From: Ooceraea biroi
Lineage: Eukaryota; Arthropoda; Insecta; Hymenoptera; Formicidae
DNA length: 64,000 nt
Assembly: GCF_003672135.1 (NCBI RefSeq)
Contig: NC_039517.1
Span: forward strand, 5,704,001 to 5,768,000
Direction: 5' to 3'
Positions 1-14,000 of the stretch are shown here, piece by piece. The first letter of the stretch is position 1. Each line of letters starts with the position of its first letter. The notes beneath the pieces were generated by a model. The model saw nothing but the letters and a program-made list of their open reading frames with translations, did no database searches and had not been told where the DNA came from. A program made the position numbers and the translations under genes.

Positions 1-3000
1 TGTGATGCGCTCGCGCGGGTCCGCGCGCTCTTTCACAAATTGCCGGCGCATTGGATACGGATTCGATCGAGGCTTATCATCGGAATCAATTTGTTTCGCG
101 AGCGTATCCATCTCCGATCCAGATCCCCGCCGCGCTCGACAGATTCCCCTCCCCCTCGGTCCAGCGACGATCGCATCGGCATACGTGCAAGAAGCCGACA
201 GGTGAGGCAACCAACGGGTTCCCTGGATCATATGTCAGAGACAAACGACGCTCACGTAACAAGATGGCGTCATGCTTCTCGGGGAATCGCTGTACTTAAC
301 GCTGATTGCTGGCCCGAACGCCTCGGCTGCGGTCTCGCTCTCGTACGCTCCATTCAGATGATGCCCGCGGAAATCGTAGATGCCGCATCTTCGAGGGATT
401 TGCAGATCGATCGCACGCACGATGCTTAATGTCGCTTTTTACGAGCGGCTTTATTAAATCGCACAATCCCCGCTAATTGTGCTGTTCCAGTTCTTTCGTT
501 ATGGAGAGCAACTACAGACTTGCGTCTTGTATAAAAAATCTATCGATCTTTTGATCGAAAGAAGAAAAAAAAGGATCGAGCTAAAGGAAGTTAAGTTTGC
601 TTCTTTATAAATCAGTATCGATCAGTAGTCTCTGAAATTAGAATACGAGATTTCAATATTAAATTTTAAGAGCGAAAATGGGCGGATTTGCAGATTTGAT
701 ATTGCTCACGTTGGATTCTACTACTTTGTATGTGAAAATGAACAAAACGCGCGCGGCGCATTCTTCCGCTCAATCACGACGTCAGAGCGCAGGATATCAA
801 GATGCGGAAGCAGGAAGCAGATTTTTACTTACCATTGACGCAGAAGGCTCTCGAGGGAAGATCCATTGCAACGAGTCGGATCACGAAGGGTTTAAATAGC
901 AAACGGCGTCAGGAGGGAGGAAGGGAAGGAAGGAGAGTGAAACGGATAATGGTAATTGTCAAAGTAATTACGCCACCTTTATTTATGATCGTAATACTTT
1001 GTTGCTAACGTCTCGCGGAGGCTCGCGTGCTTCGTGGCGGAACGCAACGCGATGTAATAAAAAGCTTCGAGCTCCTCGCAATTAAGCAGGCGTACAAACC
1101 TTTCGGTCACGCCATTCCTTCAGCGATCGATCTTGCGGCAACTCATCGACAAGTTGATCTCCGAGAAAAGTATTTTCTCTTTCTTTTTCATTGCGACTTT
1201 CCCACGAACGAGATTGGAGCTTTCCGCGCGGAAAGGGTTTCCTTATTGAGCGTAATCGTACTGAGAGTCGAGTGGCTAACTTTCTTGCAAACCGCGAAAT
1301 AGATCGGTCGATCCATCTTTTGCTCTTTGCGGATCGGCTGCACGCCGAGATCGGTGCATTATGTCATTGGGGGAATGATGGTCGGTCACGTAGCCAACGG
1401 AAATATCGGGGCAGAGAGAACGAGCCCGCGTACACGCCGGCCGACATCTCTCGCCTCTCGCTAAGTGCCCAATCTGGGATTTAGAACGGATCTCTCGGTA
1501 CCGGTAAATCGCATGCATTCGCATCGCCGCGCGCAACGTGATCTCGATTGCGATTCATCATGAATTGGCGCGCTCACTTGTGATCTCTGAACACGTCGCT
1601 CTAGGAAATCGAGGCAGCTAAATCAGAATCTTTATAAATCAGAAATTTCTCACATTCAGGAAAAGAAGGCCCCGATTGGTTAACCGTGATCTAATCTCTG
1701 ATCGATAGACGTATCTATCGTGAAAGGAAAGGTACTCGTCTCTCTCATAGACGACCTGCAACAGGCCCTTCTTTTCCCTCTCCTTCCGCCTCTGGATGTT
1801 GCGCGCAGATGCGACAGTTATTAGTCAAGATTAGCTCTCGTACATGCGGGAGAGCGGCCGAGCCTTCACGACGCGCCTGTATTTTGACAGGGCTCATCTC
1901 GGAATTAATCGACACTCGTTTCGTGGCGCTGGGATTACGATTTATCTGCATTATCTTCGTACACACCATCGACCGGAGCTCTCGCGTCGTTCTCTCTTTC
2001 CATCCCCGCTTTGATCCCTGTTTCTCGCTCTCTCGCTCGCCCTCGGCAGGTCGTTTCTCCTCGTTCACTCTTCCAGGAATTAAGATTTCTGCGCCGTGAA
2101 ACCCTGCCTGCCGGGTTTCACCGTTGCATCGTGTACGATTTGCAGGTATTGTGTGCGCACCGTGCGGTACCACCTAAGAGCGAGAAACTCGCGAGTACAC
2201 GCATCGGACCAACGTTTGTGTGATTAGGCGCGCCAGTGTCGCTCGCTCGTTCGACGTGACACGTGTCCGACGTTCCGTTCCCTGAGAATCGACCGCGGCT
2301 GATCGAAGACCTGTGCGAACGAGAAAACGAAGAGGCCGCAGAGGTGCTACAAGTCTGCGAAAGCAATTTAACGTCTTTCGCAAAAGAGACGTCGCCGCTC
2401 TGCGCGCGAAATTCTTCCTGTATTATGTGCAATCATCCTGGAATATGCTGCATTCGTTTCAAAAATGATTTCTTTTATAGATTTAGTAAGCATCCTTCTT
2501 TCTTTCTTTTTCTTTGTCTCTCGCAATAGAGCTTGGTTCCAGCCAAATGTGTACCTCGAGTTTTACGATTTCTATAGCCAAGTCTGACTGCAAGCGGCCC
2601 TGAATGCCAAGCCTGTATCTTTATTCGCTGTTAGATGTCTATTCATTGTCAAGCGTAATGAACTTGTTTTGCGGTTCCTATCGAATTCCACAAATGGGTA
2701 GCTTACAAAGGAGTCATGTGGAGGCGCGGAACACAGAAGCTACGGGGAAACATTTCGCTGAAATTCGATAACGACGCGGCGCGTAGGTTGACAGGCGCAG
2801 TCAGGTAGCCGCTGGCGGGTAATGCATCGCCGTGTTACCACCAACCACGGCGACCAGGACGGGTAGCAGCGTGTGAGGAGATGTGGCGGATACATCGACG
2901 ATGCGTATAACGGGGAACATGATTAGCGGTTGGTCTCCGCGGCGCGAGAAACGCGGACCACCCCCGTAGAGGCGCAATGCGCGCTTCGCCAGCGCGGGAA

Positions 3001-4148
3001 TTCATAAGGTAGACTACCTTACGACCGGGGTGTCGCACTTCCGTCGTATCTCATGTTCGTATCGTTCCTCGCGCCTTGCATCTTGGTCGACGAGAAGCGA
3101 TGGAAGTAGGCGAAGTCTACCGTTCCGACGTCTAATCCGCGGCGCGGAGCTCGCTGTCTCCTCGACATTTCACGCCGCGAGCTCGCACGGCGACAGGAAA
3201 TCTATTGTGCTAATGACGGCGAGCGAAAGACCACGTAAAATCGCTGGATTTGCGTGGAACACGTGGAATCTTTGTGGGAGGACTCGCGTTCGATGATCGT
3301 CGGGGCTCCTCATCTCCGGTTATTTGCTGGCGTGCGTCTCGCGAACAGTCGTTCTTCCGCGTCTTACGCATTAAAGTGATTTTGAGATTGTCGCGAGATT
3401 GGATTAATCGTAAACCTGATTCCAGAGATACTATTTCTACGGTGATATTTCTCGAAATGATTTTGAGACGCGTCCCACATTTTTGCGAATAACGCACGCA
3501 GCGATCTCGGACTGCGCGAGCTTCGCCACACGCCGATTTATCTCGGCTCGATTATCTTCCCGGCACTTATGAAGGTGGCAAGTATATGTGTATGTATGTG
3601 TGTGTGTGCGCGCGATGCAACGCATCGGAGAGATCGCGGATTTATCGCGGACGCGCTGCCTCGGAAAAATCGCGCGCGCAGGGGATACATCAGCGTCCGG
3701 GTAAGTGCGCGTAAGTATCTACGTCGCTTTTGGTGTGTCGACCTCGCGCGGATTAATCGGCGGACGAACGTGCTACCAGGTATCCGCGGAGCAACCTGAG
3801 AGTGAGATCTCAAACGCGACAATGACAGAAGTCCCCCGCGCGCGGACCCCTTGGGCCGGCAAAGCGTGGCGTACCGCTCCGACCGATCTGTTGCAAATGC
3901 GAATTAATGAGGCACATACGTCTTAGCGGGACATTACGGTTTGATCTAAACTCGATAAAGGCGAGACGATATCTCCCGAGTGCGCGCGCGGCTTCATATA
4001 CAATACAAGCAACGGCCATACGAGCGGCATTAATTTATAACGCCCGCAAATGCAAAGACTCGTTATACTTTCGCGTCCGTAATATTCTCAGCCTTCCCCG
4101 TCGACCGATGCTTATCGGGTAATGTAATAGATCCCCATGTGTTCCCCC

Positions 4149-4183
4149 GCGCGCGTCCAGTCGCGGGCGCGAGCGACCGGAGG
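4149..4183. repeat. 35-bp direct repeat, copy A
   Basis: A CpG-rich 35-bp stretch beginning GCGCGCGTCCAGTCGCGGG and ending GACCGGAGG recurs base for base at 5,893-5,927 in the same orientation. The flanking bases differ at both ends, so only this core is shared. Confidence 0.9.
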
Positions 4184-5892
4184 TCCCACGTTGCGATAAA
4201 GGCGAACCAAAGATTTATGGCCTCTCCCGGTCATTAGTCGGCGTGCCGTTAAAATCGCGCGAGCACTCGGTCTATTGTTAGGGAAGGATATCGAGGTATA
4301 TCAAATATCGAGGGACGACACACACTATGATACACGCCTGACGTTTTAAGGACGCGACGCTTCAACGGACACGCGTCGTTTTATGCGTCGCGCCGTGATT
4401 TGTGTCTGACGTCTCCAAAGTGTTAACGATCCTGGCATACCGGCATACTTCCAAGAGCGCTCAAGAGCGATTCCAACTGATATTTTTAGACGACCCAGGC
4501 AGATCCGATATCATCGGAGGGCTCGGTGGTTACCACTTCTGTACGTCATTTGTCTCGAGACCTCTTTTACGCCCCCATCTCATACCGCTCTACGTACCGG
4601 GTGAAACCTTCCCGTAAATCTGCTCGGCTATAGTAAAAAACAATTAGGGCGTAAGTATCTTCATAACGGAACCGCTCGTTCTTATCTCGCGTGATCTCCA
4701 ATCCTTGTTCCATGTGATTTCCGTTCTCTTTCAGTTCTGTGCACGCTGCTTTACACGTCTGATTTTTATAACGACGCTACTGACAAGAATATTTTTGCGA
4801 GCAACATCGAAGTTCGGCGAGCATCTCTCCGATCTGCCGCCGTCGAATTCATGACTCGCGCGTCGCATGGTAGCTATTCCAGCCACCATTTTTTTGCCAA
4901 CGCACGAGCTACCTCTCGACGCTCGGGCACTCAGTGCTGCGCAACGACGTCGTAAACTACATCCCCTCGCGAGTCGGCGGGGATGATACACGGTGGCTCC
5001 TCTCGCGATATCGAGCTCGATGCGTCGAGTCCAACGGGCGCGACGGAAATCCTCGGGACACCGGGTAGCCTCGGCCGGGAGTAGGATTACAGCGCACGTA
5101 CCCATGGCCAAGACCACCCACGGGTTGAATCGATCAGCAACTGATACCCCCGAAGACGCGAATGGAGAAAGAGCGAGTGAGAGGAACAGGAAGGCAGGAC
5201 GGTGGGACAGGAGCGAGCGATAGAGAAGGAGAAAGAGGAGGGACGAAGAAGAGGGTTTACAGGTGTACCAGGACCGCTTATGCGCCTGTAGGACGCGCCT
5301 CAATTCACGATAACGGCTCTGGCGCGAGGCCTGCGGGTCCTATCGGGGTGCGGGAGCTTTTGAGAGTCGATCTTATCGCGCTTGAGACTTACGACGAGGG
5401 CGCGAACTCCACGGCAGTTTCGAGTGCGGAACAAATCACGCGATCGGTCGTCGTCGCGGAGATTGTCGGTAGAGACTGCACCCTCAAACTGCCGAATTTT
5501 TTTATACGGTAAGCACGCTCAGACGCTGCCGTAAACTCCGAAAACGCGCAACCGTCCACGTGCAGAAGGGGAGTGACATTGTTTGCCCCGGGATACGATA
5601 ATGGCGAACGTCAGCGAGAACCGTTCACTCATCGACGTTCTCCATTCAGCTGAGCTGCCCATTGAAGAAAAAAATTGGTCGGCGCGTGAATAAAATGGAG
5701 GAAATGCATGAAATTTATTCAGAACGCTACCGCGAATGTGTAGCGAATCAAGAGAGGGAAGAAGGGAATCCACGGCAGACAATGAGGCGACAGCGAGTCA
5801 TCGCGGTTGTCCCTGGTGAGGCCTGGCGATATCGTAAACTCTGGCAATTATCTCTAATTAATAAGTATCCAGTTAACCGGGGGACGGGGGAT

Positions 5893-5927
5893 GCGCGCGT
5901 CCAGTCGCGGGCGCGAGCGACCGGAGG
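5893..5927. repeat. 35-bp direct repeat, copy B
   Basis: Exact second copy of the sequence at 4,149-4,183, in the same orientation about 1.74 kb away. It has no coding context. It could be a small dispersed repeat or a duplicated regulatory block. Confidence 0.9.
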
Positions 5928-8900
5928 CACGAATTTAATGGCCGATCGCGGGAAATTTAGGTGAAGGGTCCCGAGCTCCGCCGCAGCTCAGCGCGCACGG
6001 TAAAGTGTGTTCTTTATGGTGAAGCAGCGAAATGCGCGATTCGACTGGCACTTTCATTACCGTCTTTCTAATTGCCCGCCATTCGGGTAAGCGTATATAA
6101 GTACCGCAATACCGGGGTTTGTCATTTGTTTGCCCGCGATCTCGTGTCACCGCGCGCGAACTACAAGAATCTCAACGGGAGAAAATAAAGCTGAACGCTT
6201 AAATGGGCCTAGCACCTTTGATGATCTGTTGCCCGCGTGCTTCTGCACATTGCTGGTCTAGTTCGCTTTTCAGATTACCAGCGGATATTCCTACGCGCTA
6301 ATGCAGAAGACAAAAGTTAACATTCTTTGACGAGACTTGCGTTCCTGCATAAATTCATCGTTTGTAAGCCGCAACACGTATTCCCGTTTACGCGAGCAAG
6401 GAAAATTCTACGTGGTCGGCACCGCATAACTTTACCCAGAATGGATAGACTGATGTAGGTACCATTCACTCCCACGTCGGCTGACACTAGCGATTTCGGA
6501 TGAAAGCATGGAATCTCAAGTGGAGAACGCGGACGTCTGGCTGGGCGTTTAGCACGATTAACACCGTCCCAAGCGGTGACATTGTCCGCCCTCCACGAAA
6601 CTGACAAACACACCAGTTTCCACAGAATCGTCGAAATTACCACCAATTCTCGTTTCTACGCTCGAAATCCACGCGCAACCCGCGCGTCCCCGGTCGGTCG
6701 TTCCTGCCCGCCGCCTCGAGTGTAGCGAGAAGCATATCCTCAACGTGCGGCTCATTGAAATTCAAATGTCAATCTCGAGAAGATACGAGCACGCACGTGA
6801 GTGGCGAGAGGAGCCGCGGAGCGGACGCGCGGAGAGTGCTTCTCTCGCGTCCCTCGCGATGTCGAAAACGGTCGCCGGATCACGCCCATGTTTGCTCTCG
6901 AATACTGTTCGGTGGACGAGGATCTCAAACTCCAAGGCTGCGCCTCCGTCCTGTCCTGTCGGTGTTGTTTTATAGCCACGCTGGTCAGGCAAACACGCGA
7001 GTCTAGGTTCCGGGGCAGATCTCCTCTTGTCACGTCCACGGTTGACCTCCGCGACGACTGGCAGTGACGTGTCGCCATCGAAGGTACGACACAGGACCGA
7101 AGGCTATAAAAATACACATCTGCCTGATGAACAAGCGGAGATAAGTGCTGATTATACGTCAGTGGAATTGGAAGTAGAGACGATTAGGCTTCTCCGATTA
7201 AAAAGAATTTAAGAATCGAGAGGGAACGGTAAATACGATGTCGTTGAGTACACTGGTATGCGTGTAATGGAGAGGGTCTCTTCAGGCTCGACGACGCAGG
7301 AGAGAAACCGACTAGCTAATTTAAAATTTCGACGCCCGTTTTTGAGCCTGTTGTGTAAAAAGGTGTATGCTAGGAAATTTATCTCAGTAGCTATACGCAT
7401 TGTCGCATTTATGCACCCAATTAAAGTCTCGTTAATGAACAGAATAGCATTTGTTGGAATGTCGAGAGAGAAAAATGTTCTCACCGCGTCTGCCTCTAGC
7501 AGCGGCCTCGAGAGCTACACGCGTAATTAAAATTCTTCACAAAAGGGGAAAAATGGATAAAATCCCTATCCCGAAGGGGTTAACGTAAAGGATTTTATCG
7601 CCGTACCGCGCCGCTATCGACCGCAAAGGCGGTAAGACTGTTAACTCGTGAAATATTCGACGTGCAGTGCGACGCGAATTTTGATTTATGCGCTCATTAA
7701 TTCCCAAAGTCGAAGGGGAAGCTACCAGGAGCGGAAGGCTCTTGCTCTTCGAGCGCTGCCACCGCAGGAGGCAAAATCGCAAGATTGCGTAATAATGCAA
7801 TGCAATGCGTATTATCCAATAAACTGAGACTGAGTTGTATCGCATGATGAAGATTGCGATGACGGATTTACGGCTCGCAAAGTGTTCTTCTTTTCAGTGT
7901 TTCCTTCTGGTCAGTTCTTTGTCGGTCCGATTGAAATTCTCCCAACGTCACATTTTTCCGCAACTTTGGTAACGAAGCTGCGACATACGGTGGGCCCCAC
8001 TCGCGCGCGCTATAAATCCGGCGTCGCCGGGGGGACGAACTCTCGCGCACGCGAATAATAAAGCGTCCGGCGTAATATTTCAGGATGGCGAGCTACGTGC
8101 TCGGTAGATGGCACAGCTCGATATTATTTAGCGTCCTGGGGTCGCACCCACTTAACCCCATCTCGCGGCCGAGCGAGAGAGCGAGCGCGCAAAAAGGGCG
8201 CCCACAAAGACAGAGAATAAGTTACCTTAGTCCGCGCGAAAGGACGCGCCACGGCATTCCCGCCGTGCGCAGTGCGCAACGGGCCCAGGCGTGGGGCCTT
8301 AACGGCGGCGCATCGGTCGCGCCGCGGCACACGAAGGGTCCTTATCGTGTCCGGAGTCCCGGACGTGCCGCCTTATTAATGGTTGCGTTACGCGAATGAG
8401 AATTCGCTGCAGCATCAACGACCCCTCGAAATTGTGTGCGCGCACCCTTTCACGACTCGCTCTCGACTCAAAGTGTGTCCACCTTCGGTTTCTTACTACG
8501 TTTGTGGCAACATGCAGAAAGAAATGCAACCCCTTTTCCGTAATTTCTTGGAATTATCTAGCGTTTTTTTGGGAAAATCAGGTGTCTCTCAATTCAGGAA
8601 ATATATTAGATATCAGATACATGTAAATTCTTGGTACTCGTGTAGCGACAGCGTCTCTTTATACGCTCAGCGACACATAAAGAGCTGTCTAACCAAAGGA
8701 AAGCAACATTATAATTTTTTTTAATGCAAGGACGTGTCTTCTTAATTACGGCAAACCGTGAAAAATAACGACAAGGAGGGCGACTTGCGTGCCTTGCATT
8801 AATTCTTTTCTCAGCGTCCTACGCTAATCGCGTTTGCATCTTCTCGCGCGGAGACGTCCTCCTTTTTCACGCCTCGCCTCATGCAAGCAAGACACGCGCG

Positions 8901-11000
8901 GGTTTCGACAGATAAAATATCTCTCGGTCATCGTAGACGTTCCTTATCGTAGGTACGGTACCGCTTTATTAATGGCCACGCGAGCGCGCGACTCCTCGAA
9001 AGCGGTACCCGCGCCTACGCAGTAACTTTCGATCCTGAAACTTTCGATGACGCGATCGACCGCGTCATTAAACATACTACTAATGCTTAAAAAAAAGAAA
9101 AATTCACGCGAGAAGATATATAAGCTCCGAGTCTTCGATGACTCTCTGCGAATCGTGATCGATTGCGAGATCTTACGGAATTCTTCAACACTTCCGCATA
9201 ATTCAGATACGTTGGCTGTTGCTCGTCGACATTACATAATTAATGAAAAATATTAGACATGTGTAATAATAAATTAATTACGTTACGAGGAAAGTAGAAT
9301 ATAACACTCTTGTCGTTGAAAAAAAATAGCTGTTTAAATCGATAAATTATTCCAGTCTAAAGACTATGATTATAAATTATTAAAAATGGATAATAAAATG
9401 TATTTCCTGAGGAATCGATAAATGCTATGGCCAACTTTGTTTACGAAAATACAACATAATTTAATAAATTAAAGAAGTATCTTGTCCTATTAAATGGAAA
9501 TTACGGTCAAGCATAGTACTATACAAACGGTTGGATGGTTGTAGCGTTGTTGCGGAAGAGTCATAAATATTCATTGAAAGATTTCAAAAATAAATTGAAG
9601 AGATTAAAGAATGAGGACCAAAAGTTCAAACACGAATAAATCGTTAGATTTACATCTAAATCCACGTTGTATGTTAACAGCGATTCATAAGCTGGTGTAA
9701 TCATGTCCGGAGCAACGTTTATGATTTATCATATCTTCTATAAGATCTTTGCCGAAATTTTTAATGAGATGCCATTTCCGAGCAACGGTAAGTATGCAGA
9801 AAGATACGTAAAGAAATAAAACTGAATATTATCTCCATAGCACAGACTGCTTTGTTTTGCGCAATCGATGAAGCTCGTCTAATAAATTATATCTATTCGC
9901 GATAATTTCTCTCTCTCTCTCTCATGTTCTTACGGAACGGATCTTCGATCGTATCGAATAATCACCGAGACGTTTCACGTAATCTGACCGAACTTGGGCA
10001 ACAAAGCGATCGTTTCTAAATATTATTCACACACGCGAGTGGATGACTTCAGACGCGAATTATTTTATGCCTGGGCATACAAATGTCGCCAATAAAATTC
10101 GACGGACTGAATACCGTCACCATAACGGCCGTTAATTCTTCCGTTTGAATCGCGGAAGACAGTATCACGTTTCTCGTACAATGAGTAATAGGTTTACGAA
10201 TAGTTTTTGGCGAAACCAGTTGACTGGCCTTTCTTAACTGCGTTACGGACGATCGTACTCTCGAGCGTATTATAATTATTGCCGGTCCAACGTGTTTCTT
10301 ATCTGTGATGCTTCGACGTAGCCGATCAATCGGGAAAGATGATAATTTTATGCGAAAACGTTAGCACGACTGCCGTCCCATTTTTAAACGCCTACACGTG
10401 TATCGCAAACTATTTCTCTAGCGTGTAACAACGGCCGAGCGAAATCTTGATGAGCTTTATAGCTCAATCGCCCTAGTTGGCACCATATCTCTAGCAAATG
10501 TCTCAAAACCTCAAAGATAAAAATAAAAAAAAGTAGATAGATAGTATTTTTTTTCACGATTGTAATATAAGTTTTAATAATCGAAGCGAATATTATCATG
10601 TCTCGGCTGTTGTGGACTCTTCTTTTTAATAATTGTTTCCAAGTGAAATCAACCGATTGCAATTTTACTTTGTGCTAATGTTTGATTAATGGCTCAATAA
10701 CTCTCGTGTTTTACAAACAAAAATTTGTCATGATCTAACTCTCAAATTTATATGAAATTTATGAAGCAAGATTGAAATCTCGACAATAATATTTTTAGAA
10801 CCGAATTTGTGAGAAGAACTCTTGATAAATTTTACCTGGCAGAATTAATTTGAAGAATTCTCTGTTCGTGGTCTCTCGGACAAAATTTCCAAATTTTCTC
10901 GAAAAGTCGAATTTACAGAGTGAAGCCACGTTAATGTAAAATAAGCGATACTTTGATATATCTGCCCGACAACGTCAAACAATGTGAATAATGCCACGCT

Positions 11001-14000
11001 GTTCGCTACAAAATAAATAAAAATATCGACGGTTCGTTACGCGAATAAATATTGCCATAAATATTTAATGTTCTATAAATCTCGCAAGCGTCTTTCTGTA
11101 TTTGATCAGCGACGCATTTATAAAGAGACCGGCGTGACAAGCGGCGCGGCAGCAGCGGTGGTGGTGGTGCTCGATCGACGGGCAACGACAAACCGACGTT
11201 GCGGAGGAACGCGTGACGCCAAATCGCCCATTAGAAGAGCAGCGCATCTCGTCGCTCGAGACAACGCATCCCTTTCTCATATGGCGGCGGCGATATTGGG
11301 TTTACGTCCACTCAAGGATCCTCTTACGACGATGCGTGCGCAACGTACCCAATTAGCGGGGCCGCGCAAGAGAGCGACTTCTCCTCCTTTCTCTCCTTCG
11401 CTTCGTCTATACTCTTCCGCCTCCTCTACTTCCCGCGCTCCCACCGTACACTTAGGGTCAAACGCTCGTAAACGTCCGGCGAAACGCTCGAGACTCGAGA
11501 CCAGGTTCAGCTCAACTCGACTCGACTCGACTCGTCTTAACTGCGGAGAATCGACTCGACTCTCGACCTCTACCTTCCCCCGGAGGGGGGCAGCCCCGCC
11601 GGAGCAGGCATCTATGAAAAACGTATTATGAATTTCCCGTCGGCCAATCGCAGGAAGCACGGATAGCTTCGCTCGGTGACCCCGGATTGTCAACCTTAAG
11701 CGTGTCCTCTTCTCCTCTCTTCTCGGTCTCCTCTGGCGCGGCCGGCTTTCTTCTTCCTTTGCTCCCCCCCCCTCTCCTCTCTTTCTCTCATGCGTACCTG
11801 GCCAAGCCCACAGACCACAGGTGTAGTAAACCTCTTTACCTCACGCACTCGCGCGTAATGGCCCCTCTTACACTCGTGCCGCGCATCTGCCGACCTTAGT
11901 GTGTATCGCGCTACCTTCGCCAGCCACGACCCGCGCACACTTGTTCTTTTTCCTTCTTTTGTTGCGGTCCTTTGGTTTTTTCCTTTTCTTTCTTTCGGTT
12001 GGTCCTCTTGCCCACCGACTACCTACTTCTATCTGCCAGACACGTACAACACACTTGGCACACGCTCTTCTATTGTTCGCAGGCTAAAAGTCTCCCGCCG
12101 TTCATTGAGACTTGTACTTTGTTATGGCGCCGTAGAGCAATGTAGTAACGGTCCATCCATCCGTTATGTAGGCGATGAATGTGGTTTTTCGCTGAATGCA
12201 CAAATGCTACCCCGAAAATATGCGGTCAACGGCATTATTATTTTGCTGTAACAGTGTCAATCATAGCAAATGATTTGGAGGCTGCCCTTTCTGCGTAGAC
12301 CGTTAGTTTATGTCACCTCATTCGTTAATAGTTGAGTCACTGCAGGATTGTCAAAAAAAAGAATGAGGATGGAAAAGTTTTCCTTGAAGTTTCAATGAGA
12401 TTAATGACATCCAGTCCAGGTGAAATAAAAATATATTCCTGGGACTTACAATTGTACAATAGCACAAACTTAGTACGACTAATCGTCACAGACGAGAGTA
12501 CACTCTATTAGGCTATTGCCGTTATATAAATGGCTCTCGTGTCAGAAGGCTCGACCTGTCACTTGCTTGGAAATTTAAAAAAACATCACGCCTCTGCGAG
12601 GATCCTTCAATTTCTCCAGGCGGATTAATCATCATTTTGTCACTGGGCGAATCGTACGGATGAACGTGACAAGCGAGCGATTGGGATGAAGTGCCGCGAC
12701 CTCTCCAGAAGAAGTCGCACCAAAAACAATCGCAGTTGTTAGACGCGCGACACGCGCTGCCGGAAATCGAAGCGAGCGGCGAGGTTGATTGCCTGCCGGA
12801 CTCGATCAAGATTGTCGCCGGCATCCGTGCATTAATCAGCGTCGCGAACTACAACCACGGCCCCCGGATGGGGAAGGGGACGGGAAGAGAAGAACGGGGA
12901 CGCGACGTGACACGGCCGTGGCGCGAGTTCGTGTACGCGTCGCAGAAAAATTCGAGACCGCCGCGAGGAGGAAATCCTATTCTGGTCTCTCTGCGCGAGT
13001 GTCCACTACCATCACCATTCACGAACGAAGGGCTTCGCCCCGTCAATGAACAAGCAACCGGTCCTTCTTCTCTTCCGGGCTCTCTCCTTCGTCCCTCCCG
13101 CCCTTTCTCTCCCTGCGTCTGTCTGTCCCTCGCTCCCTTCTGGTTACCTGCATGCGATTTTCTTTTTCTTTGCTCTCAGATGTATAGAAAGAGAGAGAGA
13201 GGGGGAGGGATGTTTTATTAATTTATGACAAGACAGAGGACTTGGACGATTCCGCTGTACAGTTTTCATGTCGAGGTTTACGTAACTCATCTAGTAGACA
13301 AGAAACGAAAGTGGTAGCGAAAAAGGACGCTCTTGGGCGAATACGCCATTATGCTCTCTCTTTCTCTGAATGATACGAGAGAGATGTCTCGCAAGGATCG
13401 AACGGTTCTCGAGTGATGGACAGGAAAAAAAATCAGGCGCGTCTCTTTCGAATGATCGCGCGATGACGTAGCCGCGATTTTTAGATGTCCGGTGACCTCG
13501 AGACGAAGTCTATTTTGCGATCCGGTAACACACCGGTAACACCCCGCTATTATTCGAGCAGGTGCGAATGAGAAAAGACGGACTTGTCGCCTACCGTCTT
13601 CGGCAATAAAACGTCTCGCCGTGTAAAAAGGATCCGGTCGAAAGAATATTCACTGTACCTAGTCGGAATGGCGTAAGAGTTATGAGAAATGGCGAGACGT
13701 ATCTCAATTTGAAGGTGCGAGGACGCGCCGGCACGCGTGCGAGAAGACAATCGAGTTCCAGCTTTGTCCGTTTAACACGGAAAGATGGAAATACCGAGCA
13801 AGAGTGGACGGATTAATAGGTAGATAGATGGATAATTTATAACGTTGTTGCGCGAATCAGCAACACTGAGTAAATGACATACCGCGAAGGAAAAAAGATA
13901 AGAAAATGTACGTGCGGGAAAGAGTTTACGGCTCGGAAGATATATGGCGTAAAAAGAATTGTTACGAAGATATTTAACGATAAATATAACGCGGAATTTA

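Larger units (their letters stand above)
1..11000. other. GC-rich non-coding DNA, no supported gene
   Basis: Many frames stay open for 60-190 codons, but the translations are arginine/serine-rich, lack recognisable domains and overlap on both strands, as expected from stop-poor CpG-rich DNA. I saw no initiator plus splice-donor pattern that leads to a recognised protein. The stretch holds a TG-rich microsatellite near 3,590-3,610, a CT run near 9,908-9,923, two copies of one 35-bp sequence, and GGATTAATC motifs. It lies downstream of the knirps-family gene and may hold its enhancers or the far end of another gene; neither can be shown here. Confidence 0.55.

Noticed and set aside
11068..11693. 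187-codon plus frame and 138-codon minus frame
   Set aside because: Mutually overlapping, with an ACTCG repeat inside and no recognisable protein.
12691..13221. 176-codon plus frame
   Set aside because: Random-looking composition, no start context and no splice partners.
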